A program made the position numbers and the translations under genes. From contig NC_039365.1 in NCBI RefSeq assembly GCF_003573695.1, positions 130,101,466-130,165,465 on the forward strand: a stretch of DNA of 64,000 nt, read 5' to 3'. This document shows, in pieces, positions 11,465 to 21,927 of this stretch. The notes under the pieces are model-generated. The model saw only the letters and a list, made by a program, of their open reading frames with translations. It was not told the origin of the DNA and did not search any database. Positions within the stretch are counted from its first letter, which is position 1, and the number at the start of each line of letters is the position of its first letter. The DNA is from Papaver somniferum (taxonomy: Eukaryota; Streptophyta; Magnoliopsida; Ranunculales; Papaveraceae).

Positions 11465-11928
11465 TTTGTATTTAGATTTGTTTTAGGTTTATTTTTATTA
11501 TTTTTTTTGTTCTTTTTATGCGTTTTGGTATTTTTCGATTCTTTTCATATTTGGAGCGAAGCTACAAGGAAAGAAAAGTACTATAAAAGGAAAGCATCGC
11601 CAAAGAAGGAAAGAAAAGAGAAATCTGAAAGGAGTGAAGAAGAAGATTTTGTATATAGTTATTTTGTTTATTTTTAGAAACTGTAAATAGGATTTTATTT
11701 TTGTAATTTTTCTTTTTCTTTTTGGACATTTTTATTTTTGACTTTATTTTTGGACTGGACATTATTATTATTTTGAAACCCTAAGGAAGGGTTAACAATT
11801 AAATATAAATTGTTTGCAGGGAAGGACGAAAGTTACGATACTGTCTCGGCCCCTCGGGTTCGTACACTGACATTGGAGTCGGTGGCCTGAGTCGACTTTA
11901 ACGGTTCATCGCCCTTCTGGTACGGGAG

Positions 11929-11999
11929 GTAAGACTCTATCCACCCACGAATCCCCTGTCAGTGGGTTTTATTTTGTATGACAACTCACACCCCTGCAG
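11929..11999 (+). other. Putative leader intron of LD
   Basis: A GTAAGA donor at 11929 and an acceptor ending CCCCTGCAG at 11999 bound 71 bp just upstream of the ATG at 12004. Removing it would place the start codon five bases after the junction. The length is near the lower limit for plant introns. The inference rests on the splice signals only. Confidence 0.4.
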
Positions 12000-12003
12000 T
12001 AGA

Positions 12004-12948
12004 ATGTCGAACTGGTATTACAATAGCCAATACAACGAATATCCGACTGAGTTTCAAAATGGACGTTACTACTTTGACCATAATGTGAATAGTGGTTGGG
12101 AAAATCAGCCTTTTGAAGATTATGGTCCATACCATGGTGAGCCCAATTACTATCCACATACGCACCGGTCATATGAGCAAAATTATTATATTTCTCCTTT
12201 AGAAGAGTCTCTCAGGAAATTAAAAGAGTCGACACGTAGGATAGCTGAGATGAATAACTTAGTTTATGACGAAAGAAAACTTTCTTTAGAGGATTCCCTC
12301 AAGCTGATAGCTGAGACGAACGAAAGAATTGCTCGAAATAATCTTAATTTTCAATATAGTGTCTCCAATAATACCCTTGAAAATGAGGATAGTTATTTGC
12401 ATAAACAGGATAACGAGGATAAAATTGGTTACACTACTTGTTTAGATGAGGTTCAACCATTTTCATGTTATTATAATGATTATGATGAGGATAGTGTTGA
12501 TGAAGAATTTGAAATAAATAGGCATAGTGATCAGGAATTTGCTACTCCAACTGAGCTTAATAATAATATTATTTCTAGTTCAAATCCAAATAATTTTAAT
12601 AATTATTCACCTATTCAAAAGGACGAGGATTTGACTAGAGATACCCCCGTTTTAGACGATGTAGTATTTCCTGTTTACGAAGTCGATAATGGTTTAGAGG
12701 AACGAGTTTATTCTGAGAATACTGTTTTAGAGTCCCAGGACTTAGAAACATTAGTCTTAGACGAAGAAGATGAACTCGTACAACTTTTAAATATGAGTGA
12801 GGATGCATCACCTGAGTATAACCTACACGAAGAAATTGACCATTTTCAGGATTCTGATGATCTAGAAATTAGGGAAATTGTAGCTAGTCTATCTAGAACA
12901 CCCAAAACTCTAAGTTTGGGGGTGATTATCATTCTCCTTGTGCCTTAA
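12004..12948 (+). CDS. LD ORF1, acidic protein of unknown function
   Basis: This is an ORF of 314 codons from the ATG just after the putative leader intron; the same frame is open back to 11962. The N-terminus is rich in Tyr and Asn (MSNWYYNSQYN). Residues ~65-120 form a Lys/Glu-rich heptad-like segment with two related blocks, ESTRRIAEMNNLVYDERKLS and DSLKLIAETNERIARNN, probably a coiled coil. The C-terminal half is very acidic. The ORF ends soon after a run of G at 12917. Adding one base there would extend it to 13187, so a homopolymer frameshift is likely. No gag capsid, zinc knuckle or enzyme motif is seen. I do not recognise the family; a structural or packaging role for a non-autonomous element would be speculation. 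Confidence 0.6.
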   Translation: MSNWYYNSQYNEYPTEFQNGRYYFDHNVNSGWENQPFEDYGPYHGEPNYYPHTHRSYEQNYYISPLEESLRKLKESTRRIAEMNNLVYDERKLSLEDSLKLIAETNERIARNNLNFQYSVSNNTLENEDSYLHKQDNEDKIGYTTCLDEVQPFSCYYNDYDEDSVDEEFEINRHSDQEFATPTELNNNIISSSNPNNFNNYSPIQKDEDLTRDTPVLDDVVFPVYEVDNGLEERVYSENTVLESQDLETLVLDEEDELVQLLNMSEDASPEYNLHEEIDHFQDSDDLEIREIVASLSRTPKTLSLGVIIILLVP

Positions 12949-13187
12949 CGTTAGCTCTTACAGAGATCCCTCACTTGGGACTTGACATATGTGCCTCAAC
13001 CATTTTACAAGATTATCTTTTTACACGTTTTCCTGAACCTAGTGATGTCCACAAGAAATTTCATTTATTAGAAACCCATCCTCTGGTTGATGTGGTTTAC
13101 CCAGGCTATGATACCAAGATTGACTTTGTTTTCCCACCAAATATTTTTCTTCCAAATGTGGGAATGTTTTATTTTCAAATGTGTTGA
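12949..13187 (+). pseudogene. LD ORF1, C-terminal part out of frame
   Basis: This continues ORF1 in another frame after the G-run frameshift near 12917. The frame stays open to the stop at 13187 and includes HLGLDICAST and YPGYDTKIDFVFPPN. The absence of stops over about 90 codons directly downstream of the break supports a recent one-base loss. Function unknown. Confidence 0.5.
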
Positions 13188-13241
13188 ATATTAAGTTTTG
13201 AGACTAAACCTAATTACTTTAGGAGATTAGGGTCGACATAC

Positions 13242-13622
13242 TTGTTTAAGGAAGATCACCACTCTCATTGTGGTCAGCTGTGTAAGTCAAATCTGATTGA
13301 CTTCGAGGATCCTCAATTATTCAGGTTATTATTATGTGCTTCTAAGTTTTTATTTGAGTTTTTCCAGACTCTAGAACCTGAACATTTGGATCTAACCTAT
13401 GAGGAAACGCAACCTATGAAAATATTTTATTTGGAACCAGTTATAGATCCTGAACCTGAACCACAACTAGATGTAGTTGTCTTAAACAGGAAACTAGACA
13501 AGGGTGTGCTTTATTTGTTCATTTTCTTGGCATGTTGCAGATTCCTTTTACTTGTGATAGCTCTATTTGGTTTTGATGACCCACAGATATTTCGGCTATT
13601 ACTTTATGATTTTATAAGGTGA
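13242..13622 (+). CDS. LD ORF2, possible membrane protein
   Basis: This is an ORF of 126 codons; the frame is open a little further upstream, to about 13200. The middle is acidic and Pro-rich (PVIDPEPEPQLD). It is followed by a strongly hydrophobic stretch of about 22 residues (GVLYLFIFLACCRFLLLVIA), a likely transmembrane helix. A motif DPQxFRLLL occurs near both ends, suggesting an internal duplication. It lies downstream of ORF1 where some gypsy elements hold an extra gene, but I see no similarity that would name it. It could be a decayed part of a longer ORF1. Confidence 0.4.
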   Translation: MFKEDHHSHCGQLCKSNLIDFEDPQLFRLLLCASKFLFEFFQTLEPEHLDLTYEETQPMKIFYLEPVIDPEPEPQLDVVVLNRKLDKGVLYLFIFLACCRFLLLVIALFGFDDPQIFRLLLYDFIR

Positions 13623-14762
13623 TTAATCCTTTCTTAGTCTGGCTGAAGAAATTAAACTTTGCACTTCTTGGGAGGTAACCCATTCTCATGCAACACGGTA
13701 ATATCTTTCCTTATCTCTTTTGCTTCAAATGGTAACAATTTCTCCTTGTTCATGCTTTTAATTTGATCTTTAGAACATTGAGGAAAATGTTAGATTTAAG
13801 TTTGGGGGTATAGGAGAAACTTTTTAGTTGCATAATTAAACTCCATAGCCTAGAAATTTATGCCTATTAAGGATGGCACTAACCAATATAAGTGGATAGA
13901 AGCATTTTGGTTGTAGGAGTTGAGGAACCAATCTGACTAGATGGAAACATCTAAAGAGTCTATTCATAAAACCACAGAGCTCAGGTGTTAGAAATAACAT
14001 GATAGTTTCACCATATCTCGTTGAGTCCTTTTCACTTCTGTTTTTATTTTGTTTTGTTTTTAAACTATGTTTATCTAAGTGATTAGGTGGGGCTCACGAT
14101 TCAATTTGTTACCAATGCTAAGGTGAATTAGAGTGATTGAGATAAAAAAAAAAAAAAGACCAGACCATCTGACCAACTGGAATAAATTCAATAAAGTCGA
14201 CCACTAGAACCCTTGTATATGCCAGTTGTGTTGACCTAGAGTTAGGATTATCAATCACTGGTTCCCTTGTATATGCCAGTGTGTTGATATTAGTCAGACT
14301 AGTATCTCAGTCCATTAGGATAGGTTCATTTTGGCGGAGGCCTTCAGACAGATATGAGAAACACCGTTCACCTAGTAAACATCAAAACCATCTATGTTTT
14401 TCTATATCCATCTTCTTGATCTATCTATGTGATTAGTTTCGACTCCGGATATTGATGTCCATAGTGCAACTATCTGAGTAGAGCTCTGTCACTTCATATG
14501 AATTTTAGTATGCTTGAGTGAAAACTCGTGTACAACAATTGGAATTTCGCATCAGGGTACTTCCTCCTGGAGTAAAAAGGTTTTGTGGGTATACCTCTGG
14601 TAAGCCCTCCGGAGACAACACTCCGCCACTAGGGACACCTAGGGGTTTAAAGGCTTATTTCATACGCTAAATGCAATCGACGATGCCTGCGACAGTGAGT
14701 TAGGATTTTATTTCTATTTTATTTTTGCTCAAGGACTAGCAAATAATATGTTTGGGGGTATT
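13623..14762 (+). other. LD 3' noncoding region with polypurine tracts
   Basis: No gene is visible. AAGTTTGGGGGT occurs at about 13798, and TTTGGGGGTATTT at 14751-14762 directly abuts the 3' LTR. The latter is the polypurine tract. A third relative is at about 12908, inside ORF1. Confidence 0.65.
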
Positions 14763-16297
14763 TGATAGACACATTTTTGTGTCTGATATAATCTCAATTG
14801 TATATATTGTTAGTGCTCGATATTGTATTTATTTTGGTTTTTTATGTCTTTGTAGGTGTTTTTGGAAAAAATAAGATTTTGCGGCGAAATTGGCTCGAAA
14901 AGTGTTTTTCGCGTTCATGGGAGGACATTTTCTATTCAGACTCTCACTTTGGATAAGGGGTAACCTAATTACTAAGGGGCATCCCATTTCCAGGCATCTG
15001 CTAATCGCACCCCTACTCTGAATAAGGGGCAACCATCTTCAACATTCAAAAATCAGGTTTTGGCGGGGAAAAAGTTTAGTTAAAGAGCAGTTTTGGCAAT
15101 CGTGATTTGGAGGAGTTTGAGGTCGATTAAACCTCTTATTTTCATAGGATAGACTCCTTATGGGTCTAGGAATTTGATATGGGTGTTTAAATCGATTAGA
15201 TTGGGCTCAAACGACGGATTTTTTTCACAACAAGAAAATATGGAAAGTCACGTGTGTGACCTGTTTTAGGGAATTTTAGAGTGATTAAAACGTTGTAAAC
15301 CTTCCCAAAGATTTGTATCTATCTAAGGAAGAGTTTTGAATAAAAAGGAAAGCTCAGAAACGCGTAGAAATCCTAAAACAAGAAATTATCGTAACTTGGC
15401 CGTGAAGAGAAGGAAAGAGATTTTGGAAGATTTGGGAGAGACTTAATCGGTATTTTTGATATAAATAGATGTCTTCGGTCATATAAAAGAGGTGTCGAGA
15501 GTTTGGGAACCTAAGGAGAGCCAGAGAAGAAGAAATCAGAGCTTTACCAAACTCCGTTTCTGCCGCTGCTGCTGTTGAAGAAGAAGAACAGCTGAAGAAC
15601 ATTGACCCTCGGTAGACAGTCGCAGAAAAGTGTCACTGTTTAACAGCTGAAGAACATTAAGCTGTTCAGGGCAGTCTTATTTCAGGGCAGTCTTAAATCA
15701 GCGACAAAGCAACAGTTTTTCTGTAACAGTTCCATTGTAACAGCTGTTTTGCAACACCAATACACTGTTGCAAACAGTCTGTGTTATTAATTTTCACTCT
15801 TTTAATCATCTTTTGAGCAACAAACACATATTTTGAGATCATGATTAACACGAGGAGCTAAACCACAACACTGGGATGACGGAGGAAGCCATATATCATA
15901 CGTGTGGTAATTATATTTAATTCTTTTTATGACTTTTTGCATTAATTTAATCGTTTTATGATTTTTCTTAATTAGTTGTGAAGTCGTATGATGATGTATG
16001 CTTGGTCTAAGTGCTTTTGATGCATCATGCTAGCGATTTACAGTTAATGTTTTTAAAATCTACCCTGGCAAAGAATTAGAGTCAATAAACAAGAGCTATA
16101 ATTGTCTAAGAATTGATTTTTGAACCACATGGTATGAGGTTTGGTGGAATCCTGAGTCTCAGTAATCTCTCGACATTGTGACAAACCTTGTGTATATATT
16201 TTCTTTATTTTTATTTTTTTCTATTATTAAGTCTGAAATTGAGTCTACACAAGTCCGAGTTGAACGAACTTTATTTACCACTTAAAAAACTACATCA
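14763..16297 (+). repeat. LD 3' LTR
   Basis: This 1535-bp LTR starts TGATAGACAC and ends CTACATCA. It supplies the full length of the family's LTR. The flank beyond it (tacatccc) rejoins the A2 LTR, matching tacacccc at 25983. Confidence 0.9.
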
Positions 16298-16596
16298 TAC
16301 ATCCCAGAGATAACAACCACCCCAGAATGAGTGCCCTGAGTAACTTCCTGCATGCCTTTAGCGCTTCTCGACTGGCTACCCCTTATCTGGTGGTTGGGCT
16401 CCCAATAATGTTTGCCTGTAAAATGATAGCTTTGACCTTTTTGCTCAATTTTGAATTATTTCTTTTCCTTTTCGTCCGCATGACTCCAAAGTAGCTATAA
16501 AACTCAAAAAACACGTAAAATACATAATTTACAAGAAAAATAGCTAAGAAAGCATAAACAATAGATATGAAATCAAGGTGTATTCTACAACTATCA
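16298..16596 (-). repeat. A2 3' LTR, proximal part
   Basis: This aligns with 25983-26281 of the A2 5' LTR and ends with TGATAG (minus) at 16596. It is separated from the rest of the LTR (7476-10019) by the LD insertion. Confidence 0.88.
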
Positions 16597-16612
16597 AATT
16601 CCCCCACACTTA
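16597..16612 (-). promoter_or_regulatory. Polypurine tract of A2
   Basis: The minus strand reads AAGTGTGGGGGAATT directly before TGATAG of the 3' LTR. A second relative (TTTAAGTGTGGGGGAGTG, minus) occurs at about 18222-18240, just downstream of the integrase gene. Confidence 0.75.
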
Positions 16613-18329
16613 GACTTTGCTAGTCCTCGAGAAAATCAAATAAAATCCACTCCAATTTCAAAGCTTTCCAGCGTCGCAAGCGTCCAAAGAGTTATGAGGA
16701 CATAGAGTTTCTGCGTGCTAGTAATAAGAAGTTAGAAATACCAAAGAACATATCCTCATTCTTAAATGTAGAGTGAGAAATAATCACACCATATTGAGAG
16801 AACGCGTGTTTGAGAGCGATCAATAAGCATTTCACTTCGACTTCTGCCTCTCTTAAAAGGATTTTATGATAATTGCACTCAAAAAGACGGCTTTTTTATA
16901 GGTCTCACATGTGTGCAGGTAGGAATGAAGAGAGAAATCCTGCAACACGTTGAATGGTGGGAAGGACAACTTCCGAAATATTTTAAAAACCCACATCTTT
17001 TTAACATTTTGAAAAACCATTTTTCTGACGATCTCTAAGAAAGGAAATCAACCATTATTATCGAGGATGAGATTACTTACTCACCTTCACATCCGATTGC
17101 AATTTATTGTATCACCACTCTCACAAAATCCAATAGAAAGGTCTTCGTCTCCTCGTCTTCATCTTCTTGGTCTTCGGCTTCGGCTTCAACTATTGATGAT
17201 AAATTCTCAAACTTCGTAGATCCTTGACAATTTGTAACCTTTTTCCTTAAATCCTTGTCGCTTGAAACTTCCTTATAGATTTTCCTTCCCACGGCTTATT
17301 AAATAAAAATTAAAAACAATGATAAATTTTTCTTTTGTCTTTTTTTTCCATTTATTTTTAAATTTATGAAGACAAGAGAAATAAAATATAAAACAAAGTG
17401 AAAATAGAACAACCCATGGCCATGGGAAAAGTACTTTACCGCTTGATTCTTCACAATTTGTATCGTATCGAAATCATAAACTTCAATAATTCCCACCTTT
17501 TGCTTTTCTTTGCTCTTGTAAATAAGTCTTCGTACTTGGATATCAAATTATGCTAAACATGTATATATAAATATGCTCCTTACCTTTTTGCTTTACTTGA
17601 ATATGAAATTTTCTCTTTTCTTGTTCCGTTGCTTGTAAACCTAGAAAGTCTTCAACTTTCCTTGTAGATTTTGATGTCGCTCCCTTGTTGATGATGATGG
17701 TGTTTCTATGGACCTGTTGTTGGCGAGGGAGAGAATGGTGCTAACTTCAAATCGAACTACAAGAAGGAGGCTTTCATCCATAGACGTCACCCTCATGATT
17801 GACAAAATTAGCACTCAAGAGATCAAAAAGTAGTGCTGAAAATAGTGTGAAGTTGGGTAGCTCACCATTTTACCCGGAATTAACATACGGTGACACACAC
17901 TCAAAAGAAAGCTATTTTAGTCCGCTACAAAGAGAATTTGGTCGGTGCCTCATATGATATAAATACTGGTAGTCTCCACTAATGATTGATCAGCAACTCT
18001 AATAATGCATTTCTCCCTGCTCCTCATTTGCCACCGGCATGATTAAATCCATTATTTAACACTCTAACAAGTAAGAAATCCTAACGTAGTTCCCTAACAC
18101 TTCCAAGTTCAGTTATGTCGGTCAGAATTCTCTATGTAAAAATACCTAGAAGTATGCTAGTGACTCTAAAATCTCTAAAAGTTGGATGTTTTTATGCAAT
18201 TTTTTTTTTAATAATAAGGTTAACCACTCCCCCACACTTAAACTTTACATCGTCCTCAATGTAATTGAATCGTCCAAGTAAATTCAAGATGGGAAATCCT
18301 AATATTATATGAAAAAAGAAAAATAAACT
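16613..18329 (-). other. A2 3' region where an env-like gene could sit
   Basis: Athila elements can carry an extra ORF between integrase and 3' LTR. Here no long ORF remains. Short coding-like pieces occur on the minus strand at about 17560-17690 (KVEDFLGLQATEQEKRKF), 17420-17510 (KVGIIEVYDFDTIQIV) and 17104-17292 (an acidic C-terminus, VEAEAEDQEDEDEETK). GTAAGG- and GTAAAG-like donors lie after the first two. This might be a decayed spliced gene or chance; I do not recognise it. The rest is A+T-rich with no gene. Confidence 0.35.
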
Positions 18330-19682
18330 TTACATCGTCCTCAATGTAATTGAATCATCCAAATTCACATAAGCGATGTTCTCATAGTATGGCTTCAATC
18401 TATGGCCATTGGTCTTGGAAACCGAATTGTCTCTAAGACTAGTAATTTCAACTGCAACATAAGGAAAAACATTAGTAACAACATATGGTCCAATCCAACG
18501 GGACCTTAACTTTCCAGGAAATAATTTAAGTCGAGAATGATATAAAAGAACTTTTTGTCCCACTTCGAAGCTTTTACGAAAAATCATCTTGTCATGGAAA
18601 AGCTTAGTCTTCTTCTTGTATATTCTGGCACTCTCGTAAGCATCATTACGTATCTCCTCAAGCTCATTTAATTGTAACTTCCTTTGCTTCCCGACATCAT
18701 CATACTCCATGTTGCATTTCTTTATCACCCAATAAGCTTTATGTTCAAGTTCAACCGGAAGATGACAAGCCTTGCCATAAACCAACCGATATGGAGACAT
18801 ACCAATTGGTGTTTTGTACGCCGTTCTATATGCCCCAAAGTGCGTCATTGAGCTTAAAGCTCCAATCTTTCCTTATTGTATTCACCGTTTTCTCAAGAAT
18901 GGACTTGATCTCACGGTTTGAAATTTCCGCTTGTCCACTAGTTTGTGGATGGTAAGGCGTAACAATCTTGTGTGTTATGTTGTACTTCTTGAGGAGAGCG
19001 TGGAAAGATTTATTGAAATGTGAGCCTCCATCGCTAATCACCACTCTTGGTATACCATGCCTAGTGAATATGTTTTCTCTTACAAAATCACAAACAACTT
19101 GAGAATCATTAGTTTTGGTGGCTCTAGCTTCCACCCATTTCGAAACATAATCTACGACAAGAAGTATATAAAAATTCCCATTCGAATTGACAAAAGGGCC
19201 CATAAAATCGATGCTCCACACATCAAAAATCTCAACGGTGAGGATTGGTGTGAGTGGCATTTGATTTCGAGCACCTAGATTTCCCTTTCTTTGACATCTA
19301 TCACACGATTTACAAAAAACATATGAATCTTCAAACAAGGTGGGCCAATAAAATCCACTCTCGAGAACTTTGAGAGCGGTACGTTTAGAACCAAAATGGA
19401 TACCACAAGCAAGAGTGTGACAAAATGAGAGAATGGATTGAAACTCGGAGTTAGGTACGCACCTTCGTATTATTTGATCAACGCCATATTTCCATAAGTA
19501 TGGTTCATCCCACACATATTGATTGGCTATCTTCTTGAGTTTCATCTTTTGGAAGTTGGACATTGTATTAGGTACCTCCCTTGTCACCAAGTAATTCACT
19601 ATATCTGCGTACCAAGGTGTTGATTCTTCCAAGGGGAAAAGTTTTTCGTCCGGAATGCGGTCTTGTAATGGAAGTTCTTCTT
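18330..19682 (-). pseudogene. Athila-like integrase (A2)
   Basis: This is the C-terminal part of pol. Zinc-finger cysteines CKSCDRC are followed by the core with catalytic residues in [15 protein letters not shown] and QAEISNREI, the DDE triad of gypsy integrases, and then the C-terminal part with [19 protein letters not shown] and [11 protein letters not shown] frameshift separates 18826-19682 from 18330-18848, close to the ALWAYRTA-type sequence. The catalytic residues are present, but the reading frame is not continuous. It would insert cDNA into the genome in an active element. Confidence 0.9.
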
Positions 19683-20900
19683 GAGACATAACAAATCTAC
19701 TAAGATGATCCGCAACAGTATTCTCCACACCGTTCTTATCTCGAGTTTCTATGTCGAACTCTTGTAGTAATAGGATCCACCGTATTAGTTTTGGCTTAGC
19801 TTCTTTCTTCTTTATTAAGTGTCTTAGTGCGGCATGATCGGAATAAACAATAACCTTTGTGCCCACAAAGTATGACCGAAATTTTTCCAATGCAAAAACT
19901 ATAGCCAATAAAACCTTCTCCGTGGTAGAATAATTGATTTGTGCATCATTAAGAGTCCTAGATGCATAATATATAACATGGGACAACTTGTCCACTCTTT
20001 TACCCAAAACGGCTCCAACCGCATAATCACTAGCATCACACATTAATTCAAATGGAAGATTCCAATCCGGTGACTTGATAATTGGCGCACTTTTCAAAAT
20101 TGCCTTCAATTTGTCAAAAGCATCCTTACATTCCTTGTTGAAGTCAAAAGGTACCTCCTTTTGGAGTAACTTGCACATCGGCATGGATATTTTGGAGAAA
20201 TTCTTGATAAACCGCCTATAAACACTTGCATGGCCAAGAAATGAATGGATTTCCCTCACCGAAGTGGGATATTGTAAGTTCCTTATTAAATCTATCTTTG
20301 ACTTGTCCACTTCGAGCCCTTGAGAGGATACAATGTGACCAAGTACTATGCCATGGTTTACCATAAAGTGACATTTCTCCCAATTAAGGACAAGGTTTGT
20401 GTCTATGCATCGTTTAAGAACTATTTCAAAGTTGTCTAAACAACTATCAAAAGAATTTCCATAAACACTAAAATCATCCATAAATACCTCGATGATGCGC
20501 TCCACATAGTCCGAGAATATACTTACCATGCATCTTTGGAAAGTAGTCGGTGCATTGCAAAGACCAAACGACATCCGTCTATATGCAAATGATCCAAACG
20601 GACAAGTGAAACTGGTATTCTCTTGGTCCTCCGGTGCAATAACAATTTCTTTGTATCCTGAATAACTGTCCAAGAAATAATAATGAGAATGCCCGCTAAC
20701 CGCTCCAACATTTGATCAATGAAAGGTAAAGGAAAGTGATCCTTTCGGGTTGCGGAGTTAAGCTTTCTATAATCAATGCACACTCTCCAACCGGTTTGAA
20801 CTCTTGTAGGAACAAGTTCATCGTCTTGATTTCTAACAATCATAACACCGGACTTATTTGGTACCACTTGTACCAGACTAACCCACTTGCTATCAGAATA
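19683..20900 (-). pseudogene. Athila-like reverse transcriptase and RNase H (A2)
   Basis: RT begins in 20523-20867 (WRVCIDYRKLNSATRKDHFP) and continues in 18826-20673 after a one-base loss near 20695. The catalytic box is FMDD (in [11 protein letters not shown]), normal for Athila. A gypsy RNase H follows ([19 protein letters not shown], with [12 protein letters not shown]), ending near ADHLSRF. It would copy the element's RNA into DNA. Upstream of 20868 the frame has stops. Confidence 0.92.
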
Positions 20901-21261
20901 TGGTTAGATTACCCCTGCACTTAGCAATTTAAGTATCTCTTTCTTCACAACCTCCATCATGGGAGGATTAAGCCTACGTTGAGCATCACGTACCGGCTTC
21001 ATGTTATCTTCCATTAGAATCCTATGCATGCACACGGATGGACTATGCCTTTGCAATAATCACCGTAAGCTCATCTCTATCTCCCAAGAAAGCATATTTC
21101 AAATGACCCGGAAGTGGCTTCAATTATCGTTTAGGTGCCTTCACAATAGATGGTACAAGTACTTCATCATTCACGGGTAAAGAAATATATGAAACATTAC
21201 CCTTTTTAGATTCTTGTAATGCCGCCAAGGCACCACACATCTCCACCAATTCCTTGGAGAT
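20901..21261 (-). pseudogene. A2 protease-RT linker with stops and a deletion
   Basis: On the minus strand, pieces such as LKPLPGHLKYAFLGDRDELT and RDAQRRLNPPMMEVVKKEIL match the stretch that joins protease and RT in Athila elements. Several in-frame stops and frame changes lie between them. The part is not functional. Confidence 0.7.
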
Positions 21262-21927
21262 TTAAACATCCAAGTTAGACAAGCCGTGGACGTCCAATTC
21301 AATGCTCTTTTGCAACACCACATCAAGTTCGTCCTCTTGACTCAATTCCATCATTTGTTGTGCTAATGAACCAACCACATCAATGGAGTAAACAGAATGC
21401 ACATCACTCGGGTAGCGCATGGCTTCAAATATGTTAAAGTGTATTATCTCCGTGTCAAATTCCATAGTGAGTGTACCCTTTTCAACGTCAATCTTCGTCT
21501 TTGCGGTCTTCATAAATGGCCTCCCAAGAAATAAAGAAGTAGACGACTGATTCTCATTGTTGTCTATATCCACCACAAAGAAATCGACCGGAAAAATTAG
21601 CTCATTCACTTTCACTAGCACGTCTTCTATAAGTCCCTTAGGATATATGTTAGACTTTTTTGCTAATTGGATAATAACTCTTGTCTCTTTCAAAGGTACA
21701 AGATTTAAGGAGTCATATATATCGGCCGACATGACACTAATGGAAGCTTCCAAATCGAGTAAAGGATGTTCAAACCTTTTTGTACCAACAATAATTGGGA
21801 CTGTGAAACCACCGGTATCCGTGAACTTTGTAGGCATATTCTTCAATAGCATAGCCGATGCACTCTCGCCAAATTTAGTAATTTCGTTATCAAGCAACCT
21901 ATCCTTCTTTGTGCATAATTCCTTCAT
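21262..21927 (-). pseudogene. Athila-like aspartic protease (A2)
   Basis: This 221-codon ORF has the retropepsin layout: LLDLEASISVM around the catalytic Asp, then VIIQLA, PVDFFVVD and LGRPFMKTAKTKIDV. The usual Asp-x-Gly triad has changed to D-L-E (Gly to Glu), which would be expected to disable cleavage. A one-base frameshift near 21940 separates it from gag. Confidence 0.88.

Larger units (their letters stand above)
10020..16297 (+). mobile_element. LD, non-autonomous large LTR element
   Basis: Two LTRs (10020-11441 and 14763-16297) enclose 3.3 kb with a primer-binding site, a polypurine tract and unknown ORFs but no protease, RT or integrase. That makes it a LARD-type element. LTR ends TGATAG...TACATCA and the GGGGGTATT tract resemble those of Athila elements, so an Athila-lineage helper is plausible (inference). 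It lies inside the A2 3' LTR in opposite orientation. The first 92 bp of its 5' LTR (compare 14763-14854) are missing together with ~150 bp of A2 LTR, so the left TSD is lost. Confidence 0.82.
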
